Origin: Cryptomeria japonica
Lineage: Eukaryota > Streptophyta > Pinopsida > Cupressales > Cupressaceae
Length of the DNA stretch: 64,000 nucleotides
NCBI RefSeq assembly: GCF_030272615.1
Contig: NW_026728903.1
Span: forward strand, 248,001 to 312,000
Direction of reading: 5' to 3'
This document shows positions 33,851-44,666 of this stretch, piece by piece. A model generated the notes under the pieces. The model searched no databases. It was given only the letters and a program-made list of their open reading frames with translations, and was not told the origin of the DNA. The position numbers and the translations under genes were made by a program. Within the stretch, counting starts at the first letter, position 1, and each line of letters begins with the position of its first letter.

Positions 33851-34515
33851 CAATGATTGGGAAATTGCACTATGTTGGTCACAACAAACTAGATATAGCT
33901 CATGCAGTTGGTCTAGTTGCTATATTTAAGAAGAATCTAAAGGAAACACTTTTGATAGAAACCAAAAGGATATTTAGATATTTGATAGGTACTATTGACT
34001 GTGGATTATGGTATCCATATGAAGAAAACTTTGACTTGAAGGTGTACACAGATGCAGACTGGGTAAGTAATGTTGATGATAGGAAAAGCACAATCAGTGG
34101 AGTATTCTTTCTTGGAGGAAGACTTGTTTCATGGAGTAGCAAGAAGCAGAGTTGTATTTCACAGTCTACTGCTAAAGCTGAGTATGTTGCATATTATATG
34201 AATTGTACCCAGGCTATCTAGATGAGGCACATTTTAGAAGGTTTCAATATGAAGTTTACAGAACCTATAAAGATCTTGTGTGACAATACTAATGCCATAA
34301 ATATTTCAAAGAACCTTGTCTTGCACGCTCGAACCAAGCATATTGAATTGAAGTATCATTTCTTGAGGGAGAAAGTGCAGAGTAAAGATGTGATCTTGGA
34401 GCATGTTTCTACCAAGGAGCAGCTTGCAGATATCTTTACTAAACCTCTGCCTAAGACTACTTTTGAGTATCTTAGAAGTCAGCTAGGGGTTGTACCCCTT
34501 CATGAGGTGAATTGA
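33851..34515 (+). pseudogene. Copia RNase H and pol end
   Basis: KVYTDADWVSNVDDRKST (about 34040-34093) and QSTAKAEYVA (about 34160) carry the acidic residues of the Ty1/copia RNase H. After a TAG at 34219 come ILCDNTNAINISKN, ARTKHIELKYHFLRE and QLADIFTKPLP, the conserved pol end. The terminal TGA is at 34513, some 320 bp before the polypurine tract. Confidence 0.9.
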
Positions 34516-34839
34516 GCATGATGTAGCATACATCAGTCCTAGAGCTACTTGCAGAATTTTATAGCAGGATTGATGTAGGAGTAGAGTTATTCTAGAGGGG
34601 GAGCATCAAGTTGCAGGTTGTTGATACTAAACAGTGAAGTTTTACATTGCATGTTTTACTTTCAATTTCGCATTGTTGTCAAAGGGGGAGAAGAACTATG
34701 TGATTATGGGAGAAGATCCAATGACAAGATGAAGACAAGGAGAGTACATGGTAAAATGTAAACCCAAAAATTCCTATTCACAATCACAGCAATCAATGGT
34801 ATTGAGATTTATATTGCCATCAATGCCAAAGGGGGAGAT

Positions 34840-35767
34840 TGTTGGCATTTGTATGAAGATTGCATTAATGAAATGTTATGTTGTCATTGATGTCAATTAA
34901 CCAGTAATGATATTGTTGTAATGCTGTTTTGTAACCGATAGGAAGAGCTAGTGAAAGGAAATTGTAACCGACAGGTAAGTTTGTGGAGTGAACTGGTATT
35001 GCTAAGTATTGGAGAGTTGAACTAGTAAACCCTACCTATTGATTTGATAAACCCTAACTGATTAAGTCTGGTGAATTGGTTATATTGGTTTATGATTTGA
35101 TGGTGAGCGGTAATGATTATGACACATATGCATATTGTATGAAGAGAGTTTCAAAGTGTTTTTGGTGCGTTGAGGTAACGGTTTTTGTCTTGGGAATGAG
35201 CAAGTATATTGTATGTAATGCAAAGCACATGATGAGTTACTAAGTTTGATGAAGCGGTGATCAAGAAGTGGTCGAGGCTTTCTTGAATGATTTGTAGAGA
35301 TTGTTATGTAATCCAACGGTCATACTTGAACCAAAATGTTTGTTTAGTTTCAGAGTTTGCAAAGTTTTAGTTGAGTGTGTGGTTGCCGAACTAGATGATG
35401 TATCTGCAGTTTGAGTAAAGGCAGATAGGAGCATGAAAAGGATCTGAACAAGCAAGTGTAGTGCTATTCAAATGTATCAACAAACTCCTATTGTTTTCTA
35501 ACAATTATAAAAGATTGAAACCCCTAACCGGGTAAGCTCTAACAAGCTTGGTGCTCTTCAAATCCTTTAACAAGGTGGTCCATTAGCTTGGATTTCAAAT
35601 CCTCTATCAAGGTTACTCCTCATAGGGTATTGCTTCTAACAAGGCATTATAGTCAATCTCTTAACTGGGTGGTCCCTAACAGGATCTATTCTTAACAAGA
35701 CTTTTTGTAAAGCTTTAACAGGCTTGGCTCCTAACAGCGTGAACTTCAGAAGAGTTCAGATAGTTAT
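34840..35767 (+). repeat. 3' LTR of the copia element, left part
   Basis: It starts TGTTGGCATTTG after the tract AAAGGGGGAGA. It is collinear with 28920-29935 except for the ~75 bp missing near 35330. It is cut after AGATAGTTAT by the E2 insertion. Confidence 0.9.
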
Positions 35768-37437
35768 TGTGTAGGGGAAAAAGCGAGACTAGGTTAACAT
35801 GCCCTAATCCTACCTTTTGACACACATTACGGAATACGAAAGAGCCTAGAGATATCGCATAATTGGCTACTTCTTTTTGTGAAAGAGAGAGCCACGGGAT
35901 ATCTATTAGGATTTCTATTCCCTTGTTGAAATTGAAAGATAAAATGATGCAAGTTCAATCCCTAACCTCAAAATGCAAGTAGGAACTAATGACAAGATTG
36001 CAGAATTGAACTTAAATGATGGAAAGCTGTAAACACAAGGATAAGACAAGAATGAAAATGCGTACCCGGAGTTAAAATCTGACTGAAAATGTTCGGGACG
36101 GGGGCGCGGGCGCCACTGTCCTGATTCTGCCCATGAAACTGCTCCGGAAACTGTTGTTTTTGCACTTTGGAAAAAGCTGTCAAAAATGCTGAAAATGCTA
36201 TCGAACCAGGGCGCCCAGTAGGGACCAGGGCGCCCAGAAGGGACCAGGGCGCCCAGCGCTCCTGTCCTGGCAGGACCAGGGCGCCCCACGCCCCTGTCCT
36301 GGTCTTTTTCTCTGAAATTTGGTGGGAAGGTCGGTCTCAGTCTGCCTCTCCCGGATCTGCAACCTGCGGCGTCGTCCAAGTCCCGAAACCTGCACTTATA
36401 TTTGAAAAGGTGTTTGGGCGGCTATATAGGGTTTTGCCTTAGTCAAACCCCCACTTCGGTGATTTCCACCTCCACGAATAGCCAAGTTGTATTGTAAAAT
36501 GTATTGTGTGTGCAGACCTAGTGTGTGTGCAAGGTCCTTAAATGCAAGAAAGCAAACTAGAGCAACCTAGAAAGTAAACCCTAATTGCTTGTAAATGATA
36601 ATGTAAAAGGTCTAAATCAAGATGCAAAGTGATCTAAAGTATGAATAAATGATATATTGAAGCTTATGCAAAGACATGAAAACAACATGAAATCATACCC
36701 AACCCTCAAGGGAGGAGTACAAGCCAATCTTCAGTCGGTAATCTCCTATTGTTCTTCAATGTCTTCCAAGCCCTAAATGAATGAATGAAATTGATGAATA
36801 CTTGATAGATGGATGTTGAATGTTGTTGAAGTCTTCAAAGATCTGCTCTTTCGCTGCATATGAGGCCCCTGAAAATCGAAAATCCGATCCTTTCCAATGA
36901 GGAAAGAGAGCTTTTATGTATGAAACCCTAGGTTGTAAATTCGTATTTTGGCCGACCTAGAGATTGAATGTCCCGCCAATTTCTTGGGGTTAAGCTTTAT
37001 TTTATGATTGGATCGTGCTCCCAAAATTTCGGGAAAAATGTCCGGGACCATGTTGCACGGGCGCCATGGTCCCGACAACTTTTCACCAAATTTTCAGGGC
37101 CGTCAGATATGATGATTTTAGAGAGAATCCCGAAGTTACAGGTGATTTCGAGATTTTTTGACCCCCGAAATCAAGCCCCCAAGTTCAAAATAGGACCTAA
37201 TTAGGGTTTTTGATTAAATGATGTATTGGAAGAATAAAATGAAAGGGGCACACTTTAATGAAAGGGCCCAACTTTATGATATGGGAGATGATAAAATAGG
37301 ACCTTAGACCTAATTAATTTAATTAATTAAGTGCTAAAGGGGAAATGCAATGCAAAATGCAAAAGCGCCAAGGCGGGTGCTAAACTAGGTGTGAAATTGT
37401 ACCACCCTAGCAAGTGCGTACAATTTACGACGCTACA
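35768..37437 (-). repeat. 3' LTR of E2
   Basis: 1670 bp. It contains a GC-rich cluster of GGGACCAGGGCGCCCAG units at about 36207-36300, which stands out from the AT-rich surroundings, and TATATA at 36423-36428 (minus-strand promoter position, CCTATATAGCC). Confidence 0.92.
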
Positions 37438-39047
37438 TTTAGCCCCCACTTTAGCGGTCATATGAACACTACGTGCATATGCAAGCTAAAGTACAGAAAA
37501 GTAAACATTATTTGAAAAAGGATATATCCATAAGTCTGTCGAACGAAGCCCCCAGCGGTATCTGCAGTACACAGTTAGGAACCACACCCTTCAAAACACA
37601 CGTTAGATCACAAAATCACCTAATGCTTACTAAGGAAGGTGATGAAAATTCGAGGGTAGCTATATGCCCCCCCCTGTTTCGGCTTGCTAATTTTAGTGAG
37701 TTGAAACAGGGTATCATGTTTACCACTTCGAATTGTTAAAGAATATTGATGACAAATGCTCACAAGAAGATTTGATATGAGATCAAAAACTAATGGAGAA
37801 TCATTTGGTAAGAAAGAGGACTAAATCTCAATTCCAACACAACAAAGAGTGTGAGGATTTGGGAGTTCTCTAACACAAGATGAAGGATGTAAATGGAAAC
37901 AAAATGAAAAGAGAAAGAAAGAAAAAAAAAAAAAAAGCATGAATACACACATTGGTGATCCATGAGAAGAATAGTGAGAGAGAAAAACATGGACTTCTCG
38001 CCCCTAGATCTTGTCTAGGTGATCCATGGGAGAAAGGACACGGAAAACTAGCCCCTAGAGTCTGTCTAGGTGATCCATGTAAGGGAGGAGAGTGAGAAAG
38101 TCTAGCCTTATGCCGCTAGTTCCACTCAACCTCGTGCATGTGTGTGTAAGGGAGGTTAGAAGCACCTCATAGGAGTCTATGCCCGAGTATGCTACAACCT
38201 GTATATGTATAGTACAAAAAGGTGACATCTCGCTCTAAGAGTCTATTTTGAGAATGACCCATTGCTCAAAAAGTGTAATGTTTATGTCATAAGCAAAGTA
38301 GAACAAGTATACCTACCTTCATCACAAAAGAAGATACCCCAAAAATGCAACAATGTCATAGATCCAAGCAAGAGAGTTTTGCACTCTTTAAGCAAGGATG
38401 AGATAGTTGAAAAGGGATATCTTGTAGTATGTGTAAAGGAGATCCTTAGAGGAGAAGAGATCTTTGTACAAAAGACACCTATCCCCAAGAGGAATTGTCT
38501 TAGACAAATATAACATCTTCTAGAATAAGACAAAGAAGAGAATAAGAATGCAATACTTTCTTCTTTTGCGAGTTGAAAGTGATTCTTAATGAAGGATGAT
38601 GCTCCTTTTAACCCAATTGGGAGAGTGAATTCATTATAGATGTATTTTACCAAGTGCAGAAGAGGTTGTAGTCAAGGACTTAGTCCTCTTGTAAGAGAGA
38701 ATCCTTGAACAAACAACAACAAATGCGTACAAGGCATAACATCAAGTAATAAAGTCCACACCATCCACAAAATAGGAAAAAGTGGATCCTTAGATAAAAA
38801 AAAGGAAAGATTATTGCCTCAATGAGAAGGACTTACACAATCTTCTAGGAAGAGATTTGGACATAAGCAAAAGAAGAGATGTATGAAATCACTCTTGTCC
38901 CCATAAGAACAAGAAAATTAGGCTATTATGTTGCTTCAAAAAAAAATATGATTGCACTTGAAATTGTACCATCACGAATGACAATGAGCCCCCAGTAAAT
39001 GAGCTACCAATGTCACATAATGATGAGCAACATAATAGCCATTACTG
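37438..39047 (-). other. E2 non-coding tail with polypurine tract
   Basis: No protein-coding similarity. Blocks shared with the E1 tail include CTAGCCCCTAGAG (near 38050) and a GAGTCTATGCCCGAGTATGC block near 38185. An A-run is at 37921-37936. The tract at 37438-37455, read on the minus strand as GCTAAAGTGGGGGCTAAA, touches the 3' LTR. Confidence 0.65.
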
Positions 39048-39488
39048 TTATTTAAAGACATGATAGATTGAATGAGGTATTTGAATATGACATGCTAAAT
39101 GCTCAACTATAAGTGAGATCAAAAACATGTATAAAATTGAAGAAGAAAAGTCACAAGAACTCTTAGAAGAGGGATGAGTGTAATTTATTAGAGCCTTATC
39201 CCTGGAGGAAAGGACTTTATGATTAATAGGAGATAAAGATTCATAAGTGGATTTAGAAATTTGAGGGGATTCATAAAGAGATTTGTTCATTGCCAAGATT
39301 TCCTTATGAGGGGAATGAGAGTTGATAGAAGTAGAAGATGATTTAGTTGAAGTGAGATCATCATCACTACTAAATATAGCATTCACATTGAGAGATGGTC
39401 TTTTAGATGCTTTAGTGCGTTTGCAGGGATTATAGCCAAGTCCAAAGGCATAATTGTGAAAATTAGTCTCTAGAGGAACTTTTATCCC
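39048..39488 (-). pseudogene. In-frame extension of the E2 ORF past a stop
   Basis: The stop at 39489-39491 (TAA, one C-to-T change from CAA) is followed in the same frame by VPLETNFHNYAFGLGYNP and a Ser/Lys-rich tail until a stop near 39048. GLGY-P is the usual sequence after the G-patch-like segment in Tat/Ogre-type polyproteins, so this was part of the same ORF. Confidence 0.65.
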
Positions 39489-42122
39489 TTATTCATGAGC
39501 ACCACAACCATTTCCATGATACCCATGCTTAGCAAAAATGCGAAAACCACGACCATAATGATCAGCCATTTCAGGAAGAGAAGGTGGTTTTTCATAAGAC
39601 AAAGAATCAAACTCTTCATAATTAGAGGTGTGAGGAGAAGAAGTTTGAGAAGTGGCCACAAAATTATTGCTCATAGGTTCAGGTAAGACTGATTGATCTC
39701 TAGTTTCTTCCTTCTTTTTACCTTTAAGATCTCTAGGAGGAACCCTATATTCACCTACAAAGGTGGGATTAAAATCAAGAGATCCCCAATCGTCTTCCGC
39801 GAGAACCTTCTCAGGATCAAAAGCCTTTTCATGTGTAGACTCAAGTCCAAAAGGATCTTCTTCAGGAGCTTTAGGCTCATCCAAAGAATTTTGATTATCA
39901 GAGGGTGATGATTCATCCATAGGTATCTTGTTTAACGAGTCATCACTAGAAGAGGAAGGCTTAGAAGAACTCCCTTTGGAAGTAGATGTTTGCAAACAAG
40001 CCTGAAGTTTAGTATCACCTATCAAGGTATATGTCTTATTGTTATAAATGAATTTAACTTGTCTATGCAATGTAGAGGGGACAGCTTGCATACTGTGAAT
40101 CCAGGGTCTCCCTAATAACAAGTTGTATGTTAGATTTCTAGACATAACATGGATAGGAGTAGGCAAAGTAACAGGTCCCACTGTGACGGGTAAGGTGATA
40201 ATACCTAATGAAGACTTAGCCACATTATCAAAGCCTCGAATGGGATGAGAGTCAGGCTCAATAAGGGATGTATCCACATTCATCTTATGCAATAGATTAA
40301 TGCTACACACATTAAGGCCAGAGCCATTATCTACCAGTGTTCGTCTTATAGCAGTGTCATTTATGATAACCACAATCATCAAGGGATCATATTGTTGTTG
40401 AATTTCACTAGTAGGCAACTCATCTTGGGTAAACACAATTTGAGCTTTAGGATTCATCACAGAGTTAACCAAAGACACTATATTACTAGATGTATTAGGT
40501 GGAGGAACATTCAAATCTTTCAAGGCATCTTGTAACATTCCATGATGAGCAGAAGAAGTTTGGATCAAATCCCAAAGGGATATCTTAGCAGGGGTATCTT
40601 TAAGTTGTTCTATGAGATCATAGTCCTTACTAAGCATTTGTGAAATACGAGGCACTTGAGGAAGAATAGGTTGGGAAGGAGGAAGTGAAGTGGGGATAAC
40701 TGGAGGAGGACTAGGTTGCCTATTGTTTCTTGTGTTATAGGTATGAGCAACCGCATGATAACTCTCTCTAGTTAGTTGCTTAGCATACTCATAAGGGCTC
40801 TTAGAAGAATAACCTCTTGACACAGTAATAATGGGTTTCTTAGGAGTGCAAAAAGAATCATTAGCATAACCACCTTGAACCACTAAGATAGGCTTATTTA
40901 AAGGTTGAGAATTTTGAGAAGGACAAGCACCTTGGACAGTGAAGAGAGGTTTGTTAGGTGTCTCATTCACATGTATCAAATTGATTGAGGATGGTTTAGA
41001 GGAATGAACAAAAGTGTTGGAAGAATTATTGATAGTCTTCTCTTGCACTAAAATCTTATCACGGATTAAATCAATTTTAGGAGAGAGACAAGGGGTAAGC
41101 ATTGATGTTCTAGTAGGAAGAGGAAAGGTCATATCATCCTCTATCATCAAAGGATCTACATGGGGAATAAACTCTCTAGGAGAAGGATCAACACTACTCT
41201 CTAAAGTCTCACTTTTGAGAGGGAGATCTTTGAAAGAAATGTTAACCATCTTGCTTTGAACTAGGGTTTCCTTATGAGTAGAACCAAGTTGAGGAGAGGG
41301 AGAATAATTGAGATTCAAGGAAGGGGAGAAACTATCAAGGGAGTTTCCAATCTTGATTTCATCCCCTTTGGCTAGGGGTAGAGAATAATCTATACCTTCT
41401 TCTAATGGTTCATCCCAAATAGTGAGGTTGTTGAAAGGAATGTTTAAAGTATTGTCAATTTCGGGAGAGGAGATAACATTGTTTATTAATTCTTCATCCT
41501 TAGGAGGGAAAGCATCAATAAATGTGTTAAACTCATCCTCTTTCCTCAAAATATGTTCAATATGATCTTTATGGGAGAGAGAATTAAGGAAATTGCTTAT
41601 TATTTCATCTTCTTTCTCTAAGGGATGCTTATGGGTAAGACAAACTTTAGGAGAAGGGTAAGCATTTATCATTAATTCATCATCTCTAGTGGGAATTTTG
41701 TTGGAAAAGGAAAGGCCATCACTAGGAAATGTAGGGATAATGTCATCTTCTTGCACACAAGGATCCTCATGAAGGGAGCATTTTTTAGGAGACACAAAGG
41801 CATCAAGGGCATCATCCCACAAAGCATGATCATATCTATTAAAAGGTTTATCTTTTGATTCAAAAGGAGATATTTCCTCATAGAGGGGATTATTGAACAC
41901 AACCATGTTACTAGATTCAGTGGAAGAGTTGATAGGAATGTACCCTTGAGAGGAACCATTTGACTTATCTTTCTCATCACATCTAAATGGCATAGTAACA
42001 AGGTTTATGAGTTTTTGGTAAAATGAAGGTTTGGTATATTTAGGTTTCAAAAATTCATCTAAAGCTTCATCTAACTCATAATCATCACAAATATGATCAT
42101 CTTGCAAATAAAAATCTAACAT
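39489..42122 (-). CDS. E2 gag-protease polyprotein, 877 residues
   Basis: The open frame runs from ATG 42122. Residues ~1-420 are acidic and hold a recurring module, SPK-x4-H-x2-L-x-Q-x-DDI, about seven times. Residues ~505-520 read KDTPAKISLWDLIQ, the conserved block before the protease in Tat/Ogre-like Ty3/gypsy proteins. A retropepsin-like domain follows: TLVDNGSGLNV at about 595-605 carries the catalytic D, and LLLGRPWIHSM is at about 668-678. The C-terminus GYHGNGCGAHE resembles a G-patch-like motif. Gag would form particles and the protease would process them. In full Tat/Ogre elements RT, RNase H and integrase come next; here they are absent. No zinc knuckle was seen in this frame. Confidence 0.82.
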   Translation of the reverse strand: MLDFYLQDDHICDDYELDEALDEFLKPKYTKPSFYQKLINLVTMPFRCDEKDKSNGSSQGYIPINSSTESSNMVVFNNPLYEEISPFESKDKPFNRYDHALWDDALDAFVSPKKCSLHEDPCVQEDDIIPTFPSDGLSFSNKIPTRDDELMINAYPSPKVCLTHKHPLEKEDEIISNFLNSLSHKDHIEHILRKEDEFNTFIDAFPPKDEELINNVISSPEIDNTLNIPFNNLTIWDEPLEEGIDYSLPLAKGDEIKIGNSLDSFSPSLNLNYSPSPQLGSTHKETLVQSKMVNISFKDLPLKSETLESSVDPSPREFIPHVDPLMIEDDMTFPLPTRTSMLTPCLSPKIDLIRDKILVQEKTINNSSNTFVHSSKPSSINLIHVNETPNKPLFTVQGACPSQNSQPLNKPILVVQGGYANDSFCTPKKPIITVSRGYSSKSPYEYAKQLTRESYHAVAHTYNTRNNRQPSPPPVIPTSLPPSQPILPQVPRISQMLSKDYDLIEQLKDTPAKISLWDLIQTSSAHHGMLQDALKDLNVPPPNTSSNIVSLVNSVMNPKAQIVFTQDELPTSEIQQQYDPLMIVVIINDTAIRRTLVDNGSGLNVCSINLLHKMNVDTSLIEPDSHPIRGFDNVAKSSLGIITLPVTVGPVTLPTPIHVMSRNLTYNLLLGRPWIHSMQAVPSTLHRQVKFIYNNKTYTLIGDTKLQACLQTSTSKGSSSKPSSSSDDSLNKIPMDESSPSDNQNSLDEPKAPEEDPFGLESTHEKAFDPEKVLAEDDWGSLDFNPTFVGEYRVPPRDLKGKKKEETRDQSVLPEPMSNNFVATSQTSSPHTSNYEEFDSLSYEKPPSLPEMADHYGRGFRIFAKHGYHGNGCGAHE

Positions 42123-42280
42123 TTTGAAATTGCATAAAATTTAAACACACAATGCAAAGAAACACACTTTTTTTTTTCTTTTTAATGAAAATGAAATGAA
42201 AACACACTAAATCTAGATCTAGATCTAACAAATGCAATGCAAGAGGAAGCAATGATAGATTCACATCGGGTTCACCAAAA

Positions 42281-43951
42281 TGTGTAGGGGAAAAAGCGAG
42301 ACTAGGTTAACATGCCCTAATCCTACCTTTTGACACACATTACGGAATACGAAAGAGCCTAGAGATATCGCACAATTGGCTACTTCTTTTTGTGAAAGAG
42401 AGATCCACGGGATATCTATTAGGATTTCTATTCCCTTGTTGAAATTGAAAGATAAAATGATGCAAGTTCAATCCCTAACCTCAAAATGCAAGTAGGAACT
42501 AATGACAAGATTGCAGAATTGAACTTAAATGATGGAAAGCTGTAAACACAAGGATAAGACAAGAATGAAAATGCGTACCTAGAGTTAAAATCTGACTGAA
42601 AATGTTCGGGACGGGGGCGCGGGCGCCACTGTCCTGATTCTGCCCCTGAAACTGCTTCGAAAACTGTTGTTTTTGCACTTTGGAAAAAGCTGTCAAAAAT
42701 GCTGAAAATGCTGTCGGACCAGGGCGCCCAGTAGGGACCAGGGCACCCAGAAGGGACCAGGGCGCCCAGCGCCCCTGTCCTGGCAGGACCAGGGTGCCCC
42801 ACGCCCCTGTCCTGGTCTTTTTCTCTGAAATTTGGTGGGAAGGTCGGTCTCAGTCTGCCTCTCCCGGATCTGCAACCTGCGGCGTCGTCCGAGTCCCGAA
42901 ACCTGCACTTATATCTGAAAAGGTGTTTGGGTGGCTATATAGGGTTTTTCCTTAGTCAAACCCCCACTTCGGTGATTTCCACCTCCACGAATAGCCAAGT
43001 TGTATTGTAAAATGTATTGTGTGTGCAGACCTAGTGTGTGTGCAAGGTCCTTAAATGCAAGAAAGCAAACTAGAGCAACCTAGAAAGTAAACCCTAATTG
43101 CTTGTAAATGATAATGTAAATGCTCTAAATCAAGATGCAAAGTGATCTAAAGTATGAATAAATGATATATTGAAGCTTATGCAAAGACATGAAAACAACA
43201 TGAAATCATACCCAACCCTCAAGGGAGGAGTACAAGCCAATCTTCAGTCGGTAATCTCCTATTGTTCTTCAATGTCTTCCAAGCCCTAAATGAATGAATG
43301 AAATTGATGAATACTTGATAGATGGATGTTGAATGTTGTTGAAGTCTTCAAAGATCTGCTCTTTCGCTGCATATGAGGCCCCTGAAAATCGAAAATCCGA
43401 TCCTTTCCAATGAGGAAAGAGAGCTTTTATGTATGAAACCCTAGGTTGTAAATTCGTATTTTGGCCGACCTAGAGATTGAATGTCCCGCCAATTTCTTGG
43501 GGTTGAGCTTTATTTTATGATTGGATCGTGCTCCCAAAATTTCGGGAAAAATGTCCGGGACCATGTTGCACGGGTGCCATGGTCCCGACAACTTTTCACC
43601 AAATTTTTAGGGTCGTCAGATATGATGATTTTAGAGAGAATCCCGAAGTTACAGGTGATTTCGAGATGTTTTGACCCCCGAAATCAAGCCCCCAAGTTCA
43701 AAATAGGACCTAATTAGGGTTTTTGATTAAATGATGTATTGGAAGAATAAAATGAAAGGGGCACACTTTAATGAAAGGGCCCAACTTTATGATATGGGAG
43801 ATGATAAAATAGGACCTTAGACCTAATTAATTTAATTAATTAAGTGCTAAAGGGGAAATGCAATGCAAAATGCAAAATGCGCCAAGGCGGGTGCTAAACT
43901 AGGTGTGAAATTGTACCACCCTAGCAAGTGCGTACAATTTACGATGCTACA
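42281..43951 (-). repeat. 5' LTR of E2
   Basis: 1671 bp, nearly identical to 35768-37437. The GC-rich GGCGCCC cluster lies at about 42716-42815 and TATATA at 42936-42941. The primer-binding-like site abuts its low-coordinate end (about 42264-42280). Confidence 0.92.
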
Positions 43952-44370
43952 GTTATGTTGTGATTCTCGTCTCATCATGGTTTTTCCCATTTGGGTTTCC
44001 ACATCAAAAATATTGTGTCAAGTGGTGAATGTTTTTGTGGTTATGTTTTTTATGATTGATTTTCTTAACTATGTAATCCACTTTGCTAAGTCATGATAAC
44101 CGGCAGCAATATGAAATGAACTTTTACTTATGTCAGGAAAATTATTTGGATGTTTGTGAGTTTCAAGTTGATTACTGTTAATTTTATGTAACAGTGAACT
44201 AGTTTAACTTGACAGTTTTATCTTGGCAATGATATTGCATTGATAGTTCTAAGTTTTCTTTGAGAGATTGATTTTGAGATTGGTGAATTTTATCAGTTTT
44301 TGTATCTACTGATTCACCCGCCCCCCCTCTCAGTAGTTGACCAGATCCTTGTTCTTTCATCATACCATCA
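43952..44370 (+). repeat. 3' LTR of the copia element, right part
   Basis: It resumes after E2 with GTTATGTTGTGATTCTCGTC, matching 29926 onward. The C tract is interrupted here (CCCGCCCCCC near 44318). It ends CATACCATCA at 44370. Confidence 0.9.
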
Positions 44371-44666
44371 CTTCCAATATGCATCCTTGCAAAACTACAC
44401 TTGGATAACAACAATGATAGTATTCCCTACTTGGTTATTATCATTACCACTCATACATTCTTTTCCTTTCTTTTAACATTATCTTAGTGACCCTTGAAAC
44501 ATAATAGTTTCTAACTAAAGCATCTTGGTCTGCAACTCTTCTTTAATAATTTGAGTATCAATACCAATTTAATCATTAAGATCTATAAAAAATTTATTCC
44601 AAACTGATCAACAACAACTTTATCAACAACATCAACATCCTTATCATCAACCTCAACAATAGTATC

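Larger units (their letters stand above)
35768..43951 (-). mobile_element. E2: Ty3/gypsy-like (Tat/Ogre-related) LTR retrotransposon without RT or integrase
   Basis: The 8184-bp element in the copia 3' LTR is flanked by a perfect 5-bp duplication, GTTAT (35763-35767 and 43952-43956). Both LTRs run, on the plus strand, from TGTGTAGGGG to ACG(A/C)TGCTACA-type ends. On the minus strand the order is 5' LTR (43951-42281), primer-binding-like TTTTGGTGAACCCGATG, a large gag-protease ORF (42122-39489, extending past one stop to 39048), ~1.6 kb non-coding tail, polypurine tract GCTAAAGTGGGGGCTAAA (37438-37455) and 3' LTR. No RT, RNase H or integrase motif is found. The LTRs are about 98.5% identical by my count (about 25 differences). 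Confidence 0.9.
28920..44370 (+). mobile_element. Ty1/copia retrotransposon, split by E2
   Basis: The LTRs start TGTTGGCATTTG at 28920 and 34840 and end CATACCATCA at 30336 and 44370. The flanks CTTCT (28915-28919) and CTTCC (44371-44375) are a 5-bp target duplication with one mismatch. The primer-binding site TGGTATCAAAGC is at 30339, and the polypurine tract AAAGGGGGAGA at 34828-34838. Gene order is gag, protease, integrase, RT, RNase H, the Ty1/copia order. The 3' LTR holds the 8.2 kb E2 insertion. Gag is open; pol has 11 stops and one frameshift. Confidence 0.93.

Noticed and set aside
36167-36442. Arg/Pro-rich ORFs in both strands of the E2 LTRs (also at 42680-42955)
   Set aside because: They translate the GGCGCCC-rich LTR segment, are present in every LTR copy, and have no coding context.
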